A stretch of 64,000 bases of DNA from Sphaerisporangium sp. TRM90804 (GTDB lineage Bacteria > Actinomycetota > Actinomycetes > Streptosporangiales > Streptosporangiaceae). Under the pieces are notes generated by a model. The model had not been told where the DNA came from. It saw nothing but the letters and a program-made list of their open reading frames with translations, and did no database searches. The translations under genes and the position numbers were made by a program. Numbering within the stretch: position 1 is the first letter of the stretch; each line of letters opens with the position of its first letter. Of the stretch, positions 39,831 to 48,566 are shown in pieces. The stretch spans positions 310,001 to 374,000 of the forward strand of contig NZ_JARWAC010000009.1 of the NCBI RefSeq assembly GCF_029846175.1. The letters run 5' to 3'.

Positions 39831-40301
39831 CTAACCGGCACGCCCGAAGTCCTCAGGTGTGATGGTGTCGAGGAACTCCCGGAACTTCTCGACCTCGTCC
39901 TCCTGGTCGTCGGGGATGATGACGCCGGCCTCCCGCACGACGTCCTCGCTGGCGAAGATGCCGGCGCCGGTGCGCAGGGCGAGCGCGATGGAGTCGGACG
40001 GCCGCGCGCTCACCTCGACCCCGTTGGAGAACACCAGGTCGGCGAAGAAGATCCCGTCGCGCAGCGCCACGATGTTGACCGTCTGCAACCGCACGCCGAG
40101 AGCTTCGATCACGTCCTTGAACAAGTCGTGGGTGAGCGGCCGTGGCGGCGGCTCGTCCGCCTGTGCCAGAGCGATGGCCGTGGCCTCGGTCATCCCAATC
40201 CAGATCGGCAGATAACGCTCACCCTTCGCCTCCTTGAGCAGGACGATGGGCTGGTTGGAGGGCATCTCGACGCGGACCCCCACGACCTCCATCTGCAACA
40301 C
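39831..40301 (-). CDS. Bifunctional nuclease family (DUF151) protein
   Basis: The 156-aa protein is of the DUF151 family: MEVVGVRVEMPSNQPIVLLKE, then RYLPIWIGMTEATAIALA and SDSIALALRTG. Plant relatives have DNase and RNase activity; the bacterial role is unsettled. Start GTG 40301 (GGAG upstream) gives the usual length. It lies between the two MerR genes as in Mycobacterium (Rv1829). Confidence 0.9.
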   Translation of the reverse strand: MLQMEVVGVRVEMPSNQPIVLLKEAKGERYLPIWIGMTEATAIALAQADEPPPRPLTHDLFKDVIEALGVRLQTVNIVALRDGIFFADLVFSNGVEVSARPSDSIALALRTGAGIFASEDVVREAGVIIPDDQEDEVEKFREFLDTITPEDFGRAG

Positions 40302-40431
40302 AGGCGGCTCCGTCTCGTTGGGCGGCCGGCCCGCTTCGGGCCTGCTCCCGGGCGGCTCACGGCTGCGGCGTGACCATCGCCGCAAAATTCAACGTAACAT
40401 CCCCGCACGCTGAAATGTCCGGGCGCCTCCG

Positions 40432-41100
40432 TCAGCGGCCCAGAATGCCCCGCAGACCGCCTTGTACCAGGGCGGTGTGCAGTTCGAGCAGCAGGGCGGA
40501 CAGCTCGCGTGCGGCCTCCTCGGCGGCCTCCGCGGCCCCGGGAGCGCGCCTTCGCAATAGGGGTGCCACAGCTTGTTCCACGAGCCCCGCCTCGCGCTCG
40601 GCGGCGGCCCTCAGCACCCGCAGATGGCGCGGGTGGAGCCCGAACCGCGCCAGGGCCCCGGAGGCCCTGGCCACGGTCAGCGCCTCGGCGTCGTACCGCC
40701 GGGCCACCGGGGCCACCAGGCCGTAGTCCTCGAGCTCGGCGAGGGTCTCCTCGTCGAGCCCGGCGGCCTGGAGCAGCTCGGCGCGGCTGAGGCGGACCTC
40801 CTGAACCTGCGCCTCGACCGCCCGCGGCCCGGGCGCCGCGGCGTCGGCCTCGGTGTCGAGGTGGTCCTTGATCACGCGCAGCGGGAGGTAGCGGTCGCGC
40901 TGCGCGGTGAGGATGTACCGCAGGCGCTCCACGTCGTCCCGGGTGAACTTGCGGTACCCCGACGGGGAGCGCTGGGGCTCGATGAGCCCCTCGCCCTCCA
41001 GGAACCGGATCTTGGAGACGGTGACGTCGGGAAAGTCGGCGCGCAGGACCTCGAGGACCTCACCGATGTTCATGAACGCCCTGGCGGCCTGCGCGCTCAT
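40432..41100 (-). CDS. ftsR: MerR-family regulator, FtsR-like (Rv1828 type)
   Basis: The 222-aa regulator begins with a MerR DNA-binding domain (FMNIGEVLEVLRADFPDVTVSKIRFLEGEGLIEPQRSPSGYRKF) and has a second helical domain (TLAELEDYGLVAPV). It corresponds by sequence and position to Corynebacterium FtsR and mycobacterial Rv1828, next to the FHA protein GarA/OdhI. FtsR activates ftsZ in Corynebacterium. ATG 41100 chosen (GGGAG 5 bp upstream); GTG 41103 adjoins it. Confidence 0.85.
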   Translation of the reverse strand: MSAQAARAFMNIGEVLEVLRADFPDVTVSKIRFLEGEGLIEPQRSPSGYRKFTRDDVERLRYILTAQRDRYLPLRVIKDHLDTEADAAAPGPRAVEAQVQEVRLSRAELLQAAGLDEETLAELEDYGLVAPVARRYDAEALTVARASGALARFGLHPRHLRVLRAAAEREAGLVEQAVAPLLRRRAPGAAEAAEEAARELSALLLELHTALVQGGLRGILGR

Positions 41101-41112
41101 CACCGCTCCCGT

Positions 41113-41619
41113 TCACCCACGCGTGAGGAACACCAGCCGGAATTTGCCGATCTGGACCTCGTCGCCGCCCGACAGCGGAAGCTCCTCGATGCGCTCCCGG
41201 TTCACGTAGGTGCCGTTGAGGCTGCCGACGTCCCGGGCGGTGAAGTAGTCGCCCTGCCGGAAGAACTCGGCGTGGCGCCGCGACACCGTCACGTCGTCGA
41301 GGAAGATGTCGCTCTCGGGGTGGCGGCCCGCCGTGGTCAGCTCGCTGTCGAGCAGGAACCGGCTCCCGGCGTTCGGCCCGCGCATGACGACGAGCAGAGC
41401 CGTTCCCGGGGGAAGCTGCTCGACCGCCGCGCGATCGGGGATAAGCGTCTGACCCGTCGCCGTCTCGCCGTCCATCGCCTCGATGCCGCTGAGGGAGATC
41501 GTGGAGGTGGTGTCCCCCGGGGTGTTCTCGGCACGGCTCAACGGCGACCCGCAGCGCGAGCAGAAACGGGCGTCGTCAGGGTTGGCATGACCGCACTGCG
41601 TGCAGTAGACGCTCGGCAT
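41113..41619 (-). CDS. garA: FHA-domain protein GarA/OdhI-like with N-terminal zinc ribbon
   Basis: The 168-aa protein regulates 2-oxoglutarate metabolism in relatives by binding OdhA/Kgd and glutamate enzymes when unphosphorylated. It has an N-terminal zinc ribbon (CTQCGHANPDDARFCSRCG), a TTSTIS phospho-acceptor stretch where GarA has ETTS, and an FHA domain (AGRHPESDIFLDDVTVSRRHAEF, NGTYVNRERI). Ser/Thr kinases such as PknB/PknG would phosphorylate the TTS motif. The zinc ribbon is absent in mycobacterial GarA. A promoter is at 41721-41749. Confidence 0.9.
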   Translation of the reverse strand: MPSVYCTQCGHANPDDARFCSRCGSPLSRAENTPGDTTSTISLSGIEAMDGETATGQTLIPDRAAVEQLPPGTALLVVMRGPNAGSRFLLDSELTTAGRHPESDIFLDDVTVSRRHAEFFRQGDYFTARDVGSLNGTYVNRERIEELPLSGGDEVQIGKFRLVFLTRG

Positions 41620-41720
41620 CGATCGGCTCGGCCTCCTACCGCGAAGTCGCGGCGACGGTGCTCGGTGCGGCGTGCCTCGGTGCTTCGCTTCTCATGATTG
41701 CTCAAACTGCGAATGCCGCA

Positions 41721-41749
41721 ACTTACGCTGCACGAGTCGCAAAGGTCAA
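41721..41749 (-). promoter_or_regulatory. Promoter of the garA-ftsR unit
   Basis: On the minus strand TTGACC (41744-41749), a 17-bp spacer and GTAAGT (41721-41726) make a good sigma70-type promoter, 102 bp before the garA start. The rest of 41620-42045 has no gene. Confidence 0.5.
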
Positions 41750-42045
41750 GACGAGGTCAGGCTCACGGTTTCGGACATGCTAGCGGACGGGCTCGTCTGG
41801 GTCGTCGCCGCGGGGGCTCGCGCGTTCTGGATGACGGCGCTCGCCCCTGGGTGACTTCGACTCGGCTCGCCGCGCCGGTCCAAAGCTACCGCCCGCGCCG
41901 CCCTCCGGTCCATCCGGCGCGCCGTTTGGTTGCTCCCGGAACAACCCCTTTTAGTACCGAACGAGGTATTTTCGGGCCGAACCCGGTCGCCGTCGTGACC
42001 GGATGGATGCCGTCCCGCCGCCTTTACGATGTAGATCGCAACGGT

Positions 42046-42072
42046 GCCGCGGCCGGGGGCGCCGGCCGCGGC
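42046..42072 (-). terminator. Terminator after the guanylyltransferase fusion gene
   Basis: GCCGCGGCCGG (42046-42056) pairs perfectly with CCGGCCGCGGC (42062-42072) around a 5-nt loop, just beyond the stop codon (42080) of the minus-strand gene. Confidence 0.7.
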
Positions 42073-42079
42073 GGCCGCC

Positions 42080-44581
42080 TCAGGTGCCGACCGCGTGCTC
42101 CACGACGCGGGCCCAGCGTTCCAGCAGGGCCTGGGCGCCGTCGAGGTCGTCGGCCTCGGCCCACAGGTGGGTCACGGCCTCGGCGGGGTCGGGCAGGATG
42201 AGCGCCCAGCCTCCGTCCTCCTCGACGACCCGCACGCCGTCGGTGGTGTCCAGGTCGTAGCCGTCGGCGGCCTCCACGATCGACCGCATGACGGCCCCCT
42301 TGGCCGCCCAGGGCGTCGGGACGGTGCGCTTGAGCATCTTGGCCTGAGGGATGCGCGCGTCGATCTGGCTGAGCGACAGCCGCGTGCGGGCGACCAGGCC
42401 CAGGATGCGAAGGAACGCCGCCAGGCCGTCCATCGTGGGCGCGAACTCCGGGACGATGAAGCCGCCGCGCCCGTCGGCCGCGAAGATGAGGTCGGGGTCG
42501 GCCGCCGCGGAGGTCAGCGCGTCCAGGGCCGTGGAGGTCCAGTGCACCTGCGCCCCGTGGAACCGGCACACCTGCTCGGCCACCCGGGTGGTGGTCACCG
42601 GCAGCGCCACCCGGCCGCCCTGGCGCTCGGCGGCCACCAGGTCGAGCACCACGAGCTGCGCGCGCTCCTCGCTGATGAGCTGGCCCATCTCGTCGACCAG
42701 GGAGATGCGCTCCCCCACCGGGTCGAAGCGGACGCCGAAGGCGGCCCTGGAGGACCCGACGAGCTCGGCCAGGCGCTGCAGGTCGCGGCGCCGCTCGGCC
42801 AGCGTCTCGGTCGGCGAGGCGTCGTCCAGGCGGTTGTTGACGGTGAGCACGTCGACGCCCACCCGCCCGAGCAGGCTGGGCAGCACCAGGGCGGAGGTGC
42901 CCCCGGCGCAGTCGATGACGACCTTCATCTCGGCGTCACGCACCCCGGACATGTCGACGCAGCGCAGCAGCTCGCGCACGTAGGACTCGACGGCCCTGGC
43001 GGGGAAGCTCAGCTCGGCGATCTCGCCGGGGAAGGCGCGGCGGAACTCCTGGCGGGAGAAGACCCGTTCGAGCTTGCGCTGGGCGCCCTGGGAGAGGTCG
43101 GCGCCGTTCTCGTCCATGAAGATGATGTCGACGCTCTGCGGGTCGCCGGGGGTGGTGCGCAGCGCGATGCCGCCCGAGGCGGTCTCCCGGGCGGTGTGGA
43201 AGCGCGCCACGGGCAGCGGGGCGGCCTCCAGGTCGAGCACGTTGATGGCGCTGGCGGTGAGCGCGCTGATGACCGCGCGCTTGAGCGCCCTGGCCGCCCG
43301 CGAGGAGTCGCGGGAGGTGATGACCGAGGAGCCCTTCTTGAGCGTCGTGGCGTACGCGCTGGCCAGACGCACGCACAACTCGGGGGTGATCTCGACGTTG
43401 ACCAGGCCCGACACGCCGCGTGGCCCGAACAGGCTGCGCTGGCCGCGCGACTCCCAGATCACGCTGGTGTTGACGACCGCGCCCGCCTCGATCGTCTTGA
43501 AGGGGTAGATCTTGACGCCGGAGGAGACGTAGGCCTCGGCCTCGATCACGCACTCGTCGCCGACGATCGCGTTCTCCTCGACGCGCGCGCCGGTCATCAC
43601 GTCGGTGTTCTTGCCGATCACGCAGCCGCGCAGGTGGGCGCTCGGGCCGACGTAGACGTTGTCGTGGACGACGGCGCGGTGCAGGAACGCCCCCTCCTTC
43701 ACCACCACGTTGTCGCCGAGCACGGTGTACTCGCGCAGCTCCGCGCCCGCCTCGACCTTGGCGTACCCGCCGATGTACACCGGGCCCTTCAGCACGGCGT
43801 CGGGGTCGACGGAGGCGCCCTCGGCGACCCACACGCCGGGCGAGAGCTCGAAGCCGTCGGCGTCCAGCCGCACGCGCCCCTCCAGGGCGTCGGCCTGGGC
43901 CTTCAGGTAGCTCTCGTGGGTGCCGACGTCCTCCCAGTAGCAGTCGGTGACGTAGCCGTACAGCGGGGCGCCGCGCGCCAGCAGCTTGGGGAACACGTCG
44001 GCCGACCAGTCGACGGGCACCCCGGGGGCGACCTCGTCGAGGACCTCGGGCTCCATGACGTAGACGCCGGTGTTGGCCGTGTCGGAGAAGACCTGGCCCC
44101 AGGTGGGCTTCTCCAGGAAACGCTGCACCCGGCCCTGCTCGTCGACGATGATGATGCCGAACTCCAGCGGGTTGGGCACCCTCTTCAGGCCGATGGTCAC
44201 CATCGAGCCGTTCTCCTCGTGGAACCTGATCATGTCGGTCAGGTCGATGTCGGTGAGCGCGTCGCCGGAGATCACCAGGAAGCGCTCGTCGCGCAGCTTG
44301 TCGGCGGCGTTCTTCACGCTCCCGGCGGTGCCGAGCGGGATCTCCTCGGTCGCGTAGTGCAGGCTCATGCCGAGCTCGTCGCCGTCGCCGAAGTAGTTGC
44401 GCACCAGCGCGGCCAGGAAGTGCACGGTGACGACGGTCTCGGTGAACCCGTGCCGCCGCAGCAGGCGCAGCACGTGTTCCATGATCGGCCGGTTGACGAC
44501 GGGGAGCAGGGGTTTTGGCTGGTTGGCGGTCATCGGCCGCAGCCGAGTCCCCTCACCGCCGGCCATCACGACGGCCTTCAC
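42080..44581 (-). CDS. Mannose-1-phosphate guanylyltransferase / phosphomutase-like fusion
   Basis: The 833-aa protein has an N-terminal nucleotidyltransferase (1-235, MAGGEGTRLRPMT and NRPIMEHVL), a left-handed beta-helix (about 250-370) and a phosphohexomutase-like domain (about 375-833). In that domain the phosphoserine loop reads TSRDSS at 422-427 instead of TASHNP, and the metal loop reads FDPVGER at 619-625 instead of DGDGDR, so mutase activity is doubtful. It supplies GDP-mannose or a related sugar nucleotide for envelope glycans. It resembles Streptomyces SCO1388. The stop is followed by a terminator. Confidence 0.88.
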   Translation of the reverse strand: MKAVVMAGGEGTRLRPMTANQPKPLLPVVNRPIMEHVLRLLRRHGFTETVVTVHFLAALVRNYFGDGDELGMSLHYATEEIPLGTAGSVKNAADKLRDERFLVISGDALTDIDLTDMIRFHEENGSMVTIGLKRVPNPLEFGIIIVDEQGRVQRFLEKPTWGQVFSDTANTGVYVMEPEVLDEVAPGVPVDWSADVFPKLLARGAPLYGYVTDCYWEDVGTHESYLKAQADALEGRVRLDADGFELSPGVWVAEGASVDPDAVLKGPVYIGGYAKVEAGAELREYTVLGDNVVVKEGAFLHRAVVHDNVYVGPSAHLRGCVIGKNTDVMTGARVEENAIVGDECVIEAEAYVSSGVKIYPFKTIEAGAVVNTSVIWESRGQRSLFGPRGVSGLVNVEITPELCVRLASAYATTLKKGSSVITSRDSSRAARALKRAVISALTASAINVLDLEAAPLPVARFHTARETASGGIALRTTPGDPQSVDIIFMDENGADLSQGAQRKLERVFSRQEFRRAFPGEIAELSFPARAVESYVRELLRCVDMSGVRDAEMKVVIDCAGGTSALVLPSLLGRVGVDVLTVNNRLDDASPTETLAERRRDLQRLAELVGSSRAAFGVRFDPVGERISLVDEMGQLISEERAQLVVLDLVAAERQGGRVALPVTTTRVAEQVCRFHGAQVHWTSTALDALTSAAADPDLIFAADGRGGFIVPEFAPTMDGLAAFLRILGLVARTRLSLSQIDARIPQAKMLKRTVPTPWAAKGAVMRSIVEAADGYDLDTTDGVRVVEEDGGWALILPDPAEAVTHLWAEADDLDGAQALLERWARVVEHAVGT

Positions 44582-44648
44582 TGATCACCCTCCGGATGTC
44601 GCGTCACGGTGGGCACACGGTCACGCTCGCCCAGGCGGTCACCACCGC

Positions 44649-44670
44649 GGGGCCCGCCGGGGCGGGCCCC
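44649..44670 (-). terminator. Terminator after the phosphatidyltransferase gene
   Basis: GGGGCCCGCC (44649-44658) pairs exactly with GGCGGGCCCC (44661-44670). It ends the phosphatidyltransferase transcript, so the guanylyltransferase gene downstream has its own promoter. Confidence 0.75.
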
Positions 44671-44678
44671 CCGATCGA

Positions 44679-45257
44679 TCATGCCCGGCTCGCCCCTCCG
44701 ATGAGCCTGCGCCCCTGAACCACGTACAGCGCCCCCGCCCACCAATACAGACCTGTTCCCCAGATGGCAAAGGCCCATCCCAGGATCCGCGCCGGCTCGG
44801 CGTACCAGCCGGCGTGGGAGGCCAGGAAGAGCAGCGGGAAGGCGTAGAGGATGTTCGCGGTCGCGGCCTTGCCGAGGAAGTGGACCGGCAGCGCGGAGCC
44901 GAAGCCGTGCCGGCGCAGGACGGGCACGCCCGCCAGCAGCAGGACGTCTCTGGCGACGATCAGGGCGGTCAGCCACCAGGGGATGACCTCCCGCAGGGTC
45001 AGGCCGATCAGCGTGGCCAGGATGTAGAGCCGGTCGGCCAGCGGGTCGAGCAGCCTGCCGAGCCTGCTCGTCTGGTTCCACGCCCGGGCGAGCTTCCCGT
45101 CGAGCCAGTCGGAGAAGCCGGCCGTCATGAGGAGGAGCAGGGCCCATCCGTCGGCCTTGGGCCCCAGCACCAGCCAGAGGAACACCGGGACGCCGAGCAG
45201 GCGCGCCATGCTCAGGGCGTTCGGAATCGTCCAGATCCGGTCCTCCGCGGACTTCAC
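44679..45257 (-). CDS. CDP-alcohol phosphatidyltransferase, cardiolipin synthase-like
   Basis: The 192-aa multi-pass membrane enzyme has the complete CDP-alcohol phosphatidyltransferase motif DG-AR-G-D-D in SDWLDGKLARAW followed by LGRLLDPLADR (about 49-76). Its place next to the sugar nucleotidyltransferase matches Streptomyces SCO1389, described as a eukaryote-like cardiolipin synthase, so it probably makes cardiolipin from CDP-diacylglycerol and phosphatidylglycerol. Phosphatidylglycerolphosphate synthase is the alternative. Confidence 0.82.
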   Translation of the reverse strand: MKSAEDRIWTIPNALSMARLLGVPVFLWLVLGPKADGWALLLLMTAGFSDWLDGKLARAWNQTSRLGRLLDPLADRLYILATLIGLTLREVIPWWLTALIVARDVLLLAGVPVLRRHGFGSALPVHFLGKAATANILYAFPLLFLASHAGWYAEPARILGWAFAIWGTGLYWWAGALYVVQGRRLIGGASRA

Positions 45258-45477
45258 ATGACCCCCCTCGTGAACTTGATGCCGACCCTACCCGTGTACG
45301 GCTCCGCGCGGCGGAGCGGTCCGCGCGGCGGGACGCGGGGCTCGTGGGACGGCGCGGCGAGGCCGGTCCGCGCCTTCCGCGCCGGGCCGCCCGGACGGAG
45401 GTGGCATCCTCCTGGGAGCCGGAGATCCGACCCAGGGTGGAAGCGAGTAGACCGTTTTGTCATTTAATGTCAGCGCC

Positions 45478-46068
45478 ATGGCCAACGACACAGCACTCTT
45501 CTTCGGGCAGTTCGTGCGATCGCCCGGCACCACCGGAGCGGTCGCCCCGAGCTCGCTCCGCCTGGCCAGGGCGATCTGCGCCCCGGTGCCCGAGCGCGGC
45601 GACCCGGTCGTGGTGGAGCTGGGCCCGGGGACCGGGGTGTTCACCGGGGAGATCCAGCGCCGACTCGGCGGGCGCGGGCACCACCTGGCCGTCGAGATCA
45701 ACCCCCGGCTGGCCACGCTGCTGTCGGACCGGCACCCGGGCGCCAAGGTGGTCGTGGACGACGCCGCCAAGCTGCCGCAGATCCTCGCCCGGCACGGCCT
45801 GGAGCGGGCCGACGTGGTGGTGAGCGGCCTGCCCTGGGCCGCCTTCCCCTCGGAGCTGCAGGAGCGGCTGCTGCGGGCGATCATCGGCGTCCTGGCGCCG
45901 CAGGGGGCCTTCACCACGTTCGCCTACGTCCACGCGCGCACCCTGCCCCCGGCCGTGCGCTTCCGGCGCCGCCTGTCGGACCTGTTCGAGGAGGTCGTCG
46001 CCGGCCGCACCGTGTGGGGCAACGTGCCCCCGGCCTTCGTCTACAACGCCCGCCGGCCGCGCCCCTGA
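45478..46068 (+). CDS. Class I SAM-dependent methyltransferase (PmtA/KsgA-like)
   Basis: The 196-aa protein has motif I VVELGPGTGVFT and the N-terminal FGQFVRSPGTTGAVAPSSLRLA seen in phospholipid N-methyltransferases, and a VVSGLPWAAFP motif IV typical of rRNA adenine dimethylase relatives. It may methylate phosphatidylethanolamine; its lipid-gene neighbour agrees. ATG 45478 chosen; the frame is open to a TTG at 45457. Upstream TTTAAT (45462-45467) may be a -10. Confidence 0.75.
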   Translation: MANDTALFFGQFVRSPGTTGAVAPSSLRLARAICAPVPERGDPVVVELGPGTGVFTGEIQRRLGGRGHHLAVEINPRLATLLSDRHPGAKVVVDDAAKLPQILARHGLERADVVVSGLPWAAFPSELQERLLRAIIGVLAPQGAFTTFAYVHARTLPPAVRFRRRLSDLFEEVVAGRTVWGNVPPAFVYNARRPRP

Positions 46069-46138
46069 GGCTGGGCGCGCCTCGCCCGCCGATCGGGCGC
46101 TGCCCTAGCATGGCGCGCGACGGAACGGAGTGATCACG

Positions 46139-47320
46139 GTGGACTTCACGCTCCCGGAGACGGCCCGCGAGGTCCAGCGCGGCGTCGGGGACATCTGCTC
46201 ACGCTTCGACATGGACTACTGGCAGCGCTGCGAGACCGAGAAGCGCTGGCCGGAGGAGGTCTGGTCGGAGCTGGCCAAGGGCGGCTGGCTGGGCCTGGCG
46301 GTCCCCGAGGAGTACGGAGGGGGCGGCCAGGGCCTGCTGGAGCTGGCCGTGGCCACCGAGACGCTCGCGGCGTCCGGCGCGGCCGGAGGGTCGGCGTTCA
46401 CCTACGTGCTGACGCCCGGCTTCGGCGCGATGACCGTCGCCCGGCACGGGTCGGCGGCGCAGCGGGCCGAACTGCTGCCGCGGCTGGCCGCGGGCGAGGT
46501 CGAGACCTGCTTCGCGCTGACCGAGCCCGACGCCGGGTCCAACTCCCTGGCCATCTCCACCTTCGCCCGCCGCGACGGCGACGAGTACGTGATCAACGGC
46601 CAGAAGGTGTGGATCACCGGCGTGCAGCGGGCCACCTGGATGCTGCTGGTGACGCGCACCATCCCGGCGGCCGAGGCCAGGCCGCGCACCAACGGGCTCA
46701 CGGTGTTCCTGGTCGACGTGCCCGAGGCGGTCGCCGCCGGGCGGCTGTCCTACCGCCCCATCCCGAAGATGGGCGCCAACACCACCCCGTCGAACACCGT
46801 CTTCGTCGACGACCTGCGGGTGCCGGCCACGAGCGTGCTCGGCGAGGTCGACAAGGGCGCGGCCGTGCTGTGGGACGTGCTCAACCCCGAGCGCGTCCTG
46901 CTCGGCGCCTCCGCCCTGGGCGGCGCCGAGGTCGCGCTGCGGCTCGCGGTCGCCTACGCCAAGGAGCGCGAGGTCTTCGGCCGGCCGATCGGCGCCAACC
47001 AGGCCGTGGCCTTCCCGCTGGCGCGGGTCAAGGCGAAGATCGAGCTGGCGCGGCTCATGCTGTACAAGGCGGCCTGGCTGTTCGACCGCGGCCTGCCCTG
47101 CGGCACGGAGGCGAACATCGCCAAGCTGACCGCCTCGGAGGCGGCGTGGGAGGCGGCCGACCGCGCCTTCCAGACCTACGGCGGCATGGCCTACTCGCTG
47201 GAGTACCCGATCGCCCGGCTGCTCGCCGACGCGCGCATCGGCAGGGTGGCGCCGGTCACCGAGGAACTGCTGCTCAACCACCTCGCCACCCAGGTCCTCG
47301 GCCTGCCGCGCAGCTTCTGA
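46139..47320 (+). CDS. Acyl-CoA dehydrogenase
   Basis: The 393-aa flavoenzyme oxidises an acyl-CoA in beta-oxidation or amino-acid breakdown. It has EEYGGGGQGLLE, CFALTEPDAGSNS (FAD-binding), YVINGQKVWITG and QTYGGMAYSLEYPIARLLADARI. The loop that carries the catalytic Glu in medium-chain enzymes (YEGT) reads VTEEL here, still with Glu. GTG 46139 has GGAG about 8 bp upstream; GTG 46130 is too close to it. Substrate chain length unknown. Confidence 0.88.
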   Translation: MDFTLPETAREVQRGVGDICSRFDMDYWQRCETEKRWPEEVWSELAKGGWLGLAVPEEYGGGGQGLLELAVATETLAASGAAGGSAFTYVLTPGFGAMTVARHGSAAQRAELLPRLAAGEVETCFALTEPDAGSNSLAISTFARRDGDEYVINGQKVWITGVQRATWMLLVTRTIPAAEARPRTNGLTVFLVDVPEAVAAGRLSYRPIPKMGANTTPSNTVFVDDLRVPATSVLGEVDKGAAVLWDVLNPERVLLGASALGGAEVALRLAVAYAKEREVFGRPIGANQAVAFPLARVKAKIELARLMLYKAAWLFDRGLPCGTEANIAKLTASEAAWEAADRAFQTYGGMAYSLEYPIARLLADARIGRVAPVTEELLLNHLATQVLGLPRSF

Positions 47321-47336
47321 CCGCCCGGGGCCGGGC

Positions 47337-48023
47337 TCACGGGATGGCGGCCTCCACCAGGGCGTCCACGAGCCGGTTGTCGCCGCCGCGCTCCGGGTGC
47401 CACTGGACGCCCACGCAGAACGGGTGACCCTGGAGCTCCACGCCCTCGATGATCTGGTCGTCGGCCCAGGCGACCGCGATCAGGCCCTCGCCGAGGCGAC
47501 GGGGGGCCTGGTGGTGCGGGGTGACGACCTCGATGCGGTCGCCCACCGCCTTGCCGACCTTGCTCGACACGCTGATCTGGATGACGTGCGCCTCCCCGGC
47601 GGCGTGCCGCTCGTGGTGCACCGCCTCGGGCAGCCACGGGATCAGCGTGCCGCCCTGGGCGACGTTGATCACGTGCATGCCGCGGGCCACGCCGAGCACC
47701 GGCACGCCCGCCTCGACGGCCGCCTTCACCAGGGCCAGCTCGAAGCGGTCACGCTGGGGCTGCGGCTCCTCGACCCTCTCGTGCCGCTCCTCGCCGTAGG
47801 CGGCGGGATCGACCTCCACACCCCCGGCCACGATCAACCCGGACAGTCCACGCACGTACCCGGCGACCGCTCCCAGGCTCAGCGGCGGCACCAGCACGGG
47901 GGCGCCTCCGGCCCTGTCCACCGCCTTCGCGTACGCGGGGGGCGAGATCAGCGCCTCACGGACCCAGGTGCCCCAGCGGGCCGCGTCGAAGTAGGTGGTG
48001 ATACCGATCAACGGTCGGGACAT
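47337..48023 (-). CDS. C26-family gamma-glutamyl hydrolase-like protein, nucleophile missing
   Basis: The 228-aa class I glutamine amidotransferase-like protein belongs to the PuuD/peptidase C26 family that cleaves gamma-glutamyl-GABA. The oxyanion region and VQWHPE (His-Pro-Glu) are present, but the nucleophile elbow GVCRGMQ reads GVARGMH: residue 113 is Ala (GCC at 47687-47685). Two base changes separate GCC from TGC, so a sequencing error is unlikely. It is probably catalytically inactive or uses other chemistry. It converges on the dehydrogenase gene with a 16-bp gap. Confidence 0.8.
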   Translation of the reverse strand: MSRPLIGITTYFDAARWGTWVREALISPPAYAKAVDRAGGAPVLVPPLSLGAVAGYVRGLSGLIVAGGVEVDPAAYGEERHERVEEPQPQRDRFELALVKAAVEAGVPVLGVARGMHVINVAQGGTLIPWLPEAVHHERHAAGEAHVIQISVSSKVGKAVGDRIEVVTPHHQAPRRLGEGLIAVAWADDQIIEGVELQGHPFCVGVQWHPERGGDNRLVDALVEAAIP

Positions 48024-48443
48024 GCGATCTCCAGGGGCTCGCGCGTGGTCGTACCGCCTTTGTCACGACGGCACCCAGCCCATTCAGTGGCAAGCCCATC
48101 ATGGCGTACCTCCAAATCCGGCATGTCACGTATCCCGGTATCAGTCACGTCTCTTGCCCCACATCCACCCCATCCGTACCACCCCGCCCCCCCGCCCCCG
48201 GGCGGGCGTCCCGCGCCCGCGCCAGGCGGGGAGCCGGGCGGCCACGCTTCCGGGATTTGCCGCGCGGCGGCTATTACGGGGAGGTCACCACAGGTTTATG
48301 GCCACCAAGATGAACGAACGCGACTTTTATTCACTTAAGCCGTGGGCACCTTCCTGATCCCTATCACCGAAAATCACGGATCCACTACTAACAGTTCGCT
48401 TTCCCCGCACCTTGTGGTGAAACGGTTGTGAGGCTCAAGGGGG

Positions 48444-48459
48444 AATGGAAGACTCCATT
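48444..48459. promoter_or_regulatory. Distal inverted repeat upstream of flavohaemoglobin
   Basis: AATGGA-AGAC-TCCATT (48444-48459) lies 108 bp before the globin start, at the edge of an AT-rich stretch (48296-48440). No gene is seen in 48024-48566. Confidence 0.4.
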
Positions 48460-48527
48460 TCGAGCGATCGGTCGCGCCGGGGCCGCCGGACGCTCTCAAC
48501 CCGGACCGTCAGGGAGGTGCACAACGA

Positions 48528-48547
48528 GATCGGAAACCATTCCGATC
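48528..48547. promoter_or_regulatory. Proximal inverted repeat upstream of flavohaemoglobin
   Basis: GATCGGAA-ACCA-TTCCGATC (48528-48547) is a perfect 8-bp inverted repeat 19 bp before the start codon, where a bound repressor would block transcription or ribosome access. Confidence 0.5.
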
Positions 48548-48566
48548 GCTAAGGTGGCGTCGCCAA

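Noticed and set aside
42044..44584. Plus-strand frame opposite the guanylyltransferase fusion
   Set aside because: Shadow of the real gene on the minus strand; no ribosome site or domain.
47995..48357. Short plus-strand frame between the C26 and globin genes
   Set aside because: Pro/Arg-rich composition, no ribosome site, and it crosses an AT-rich promoter-like region.
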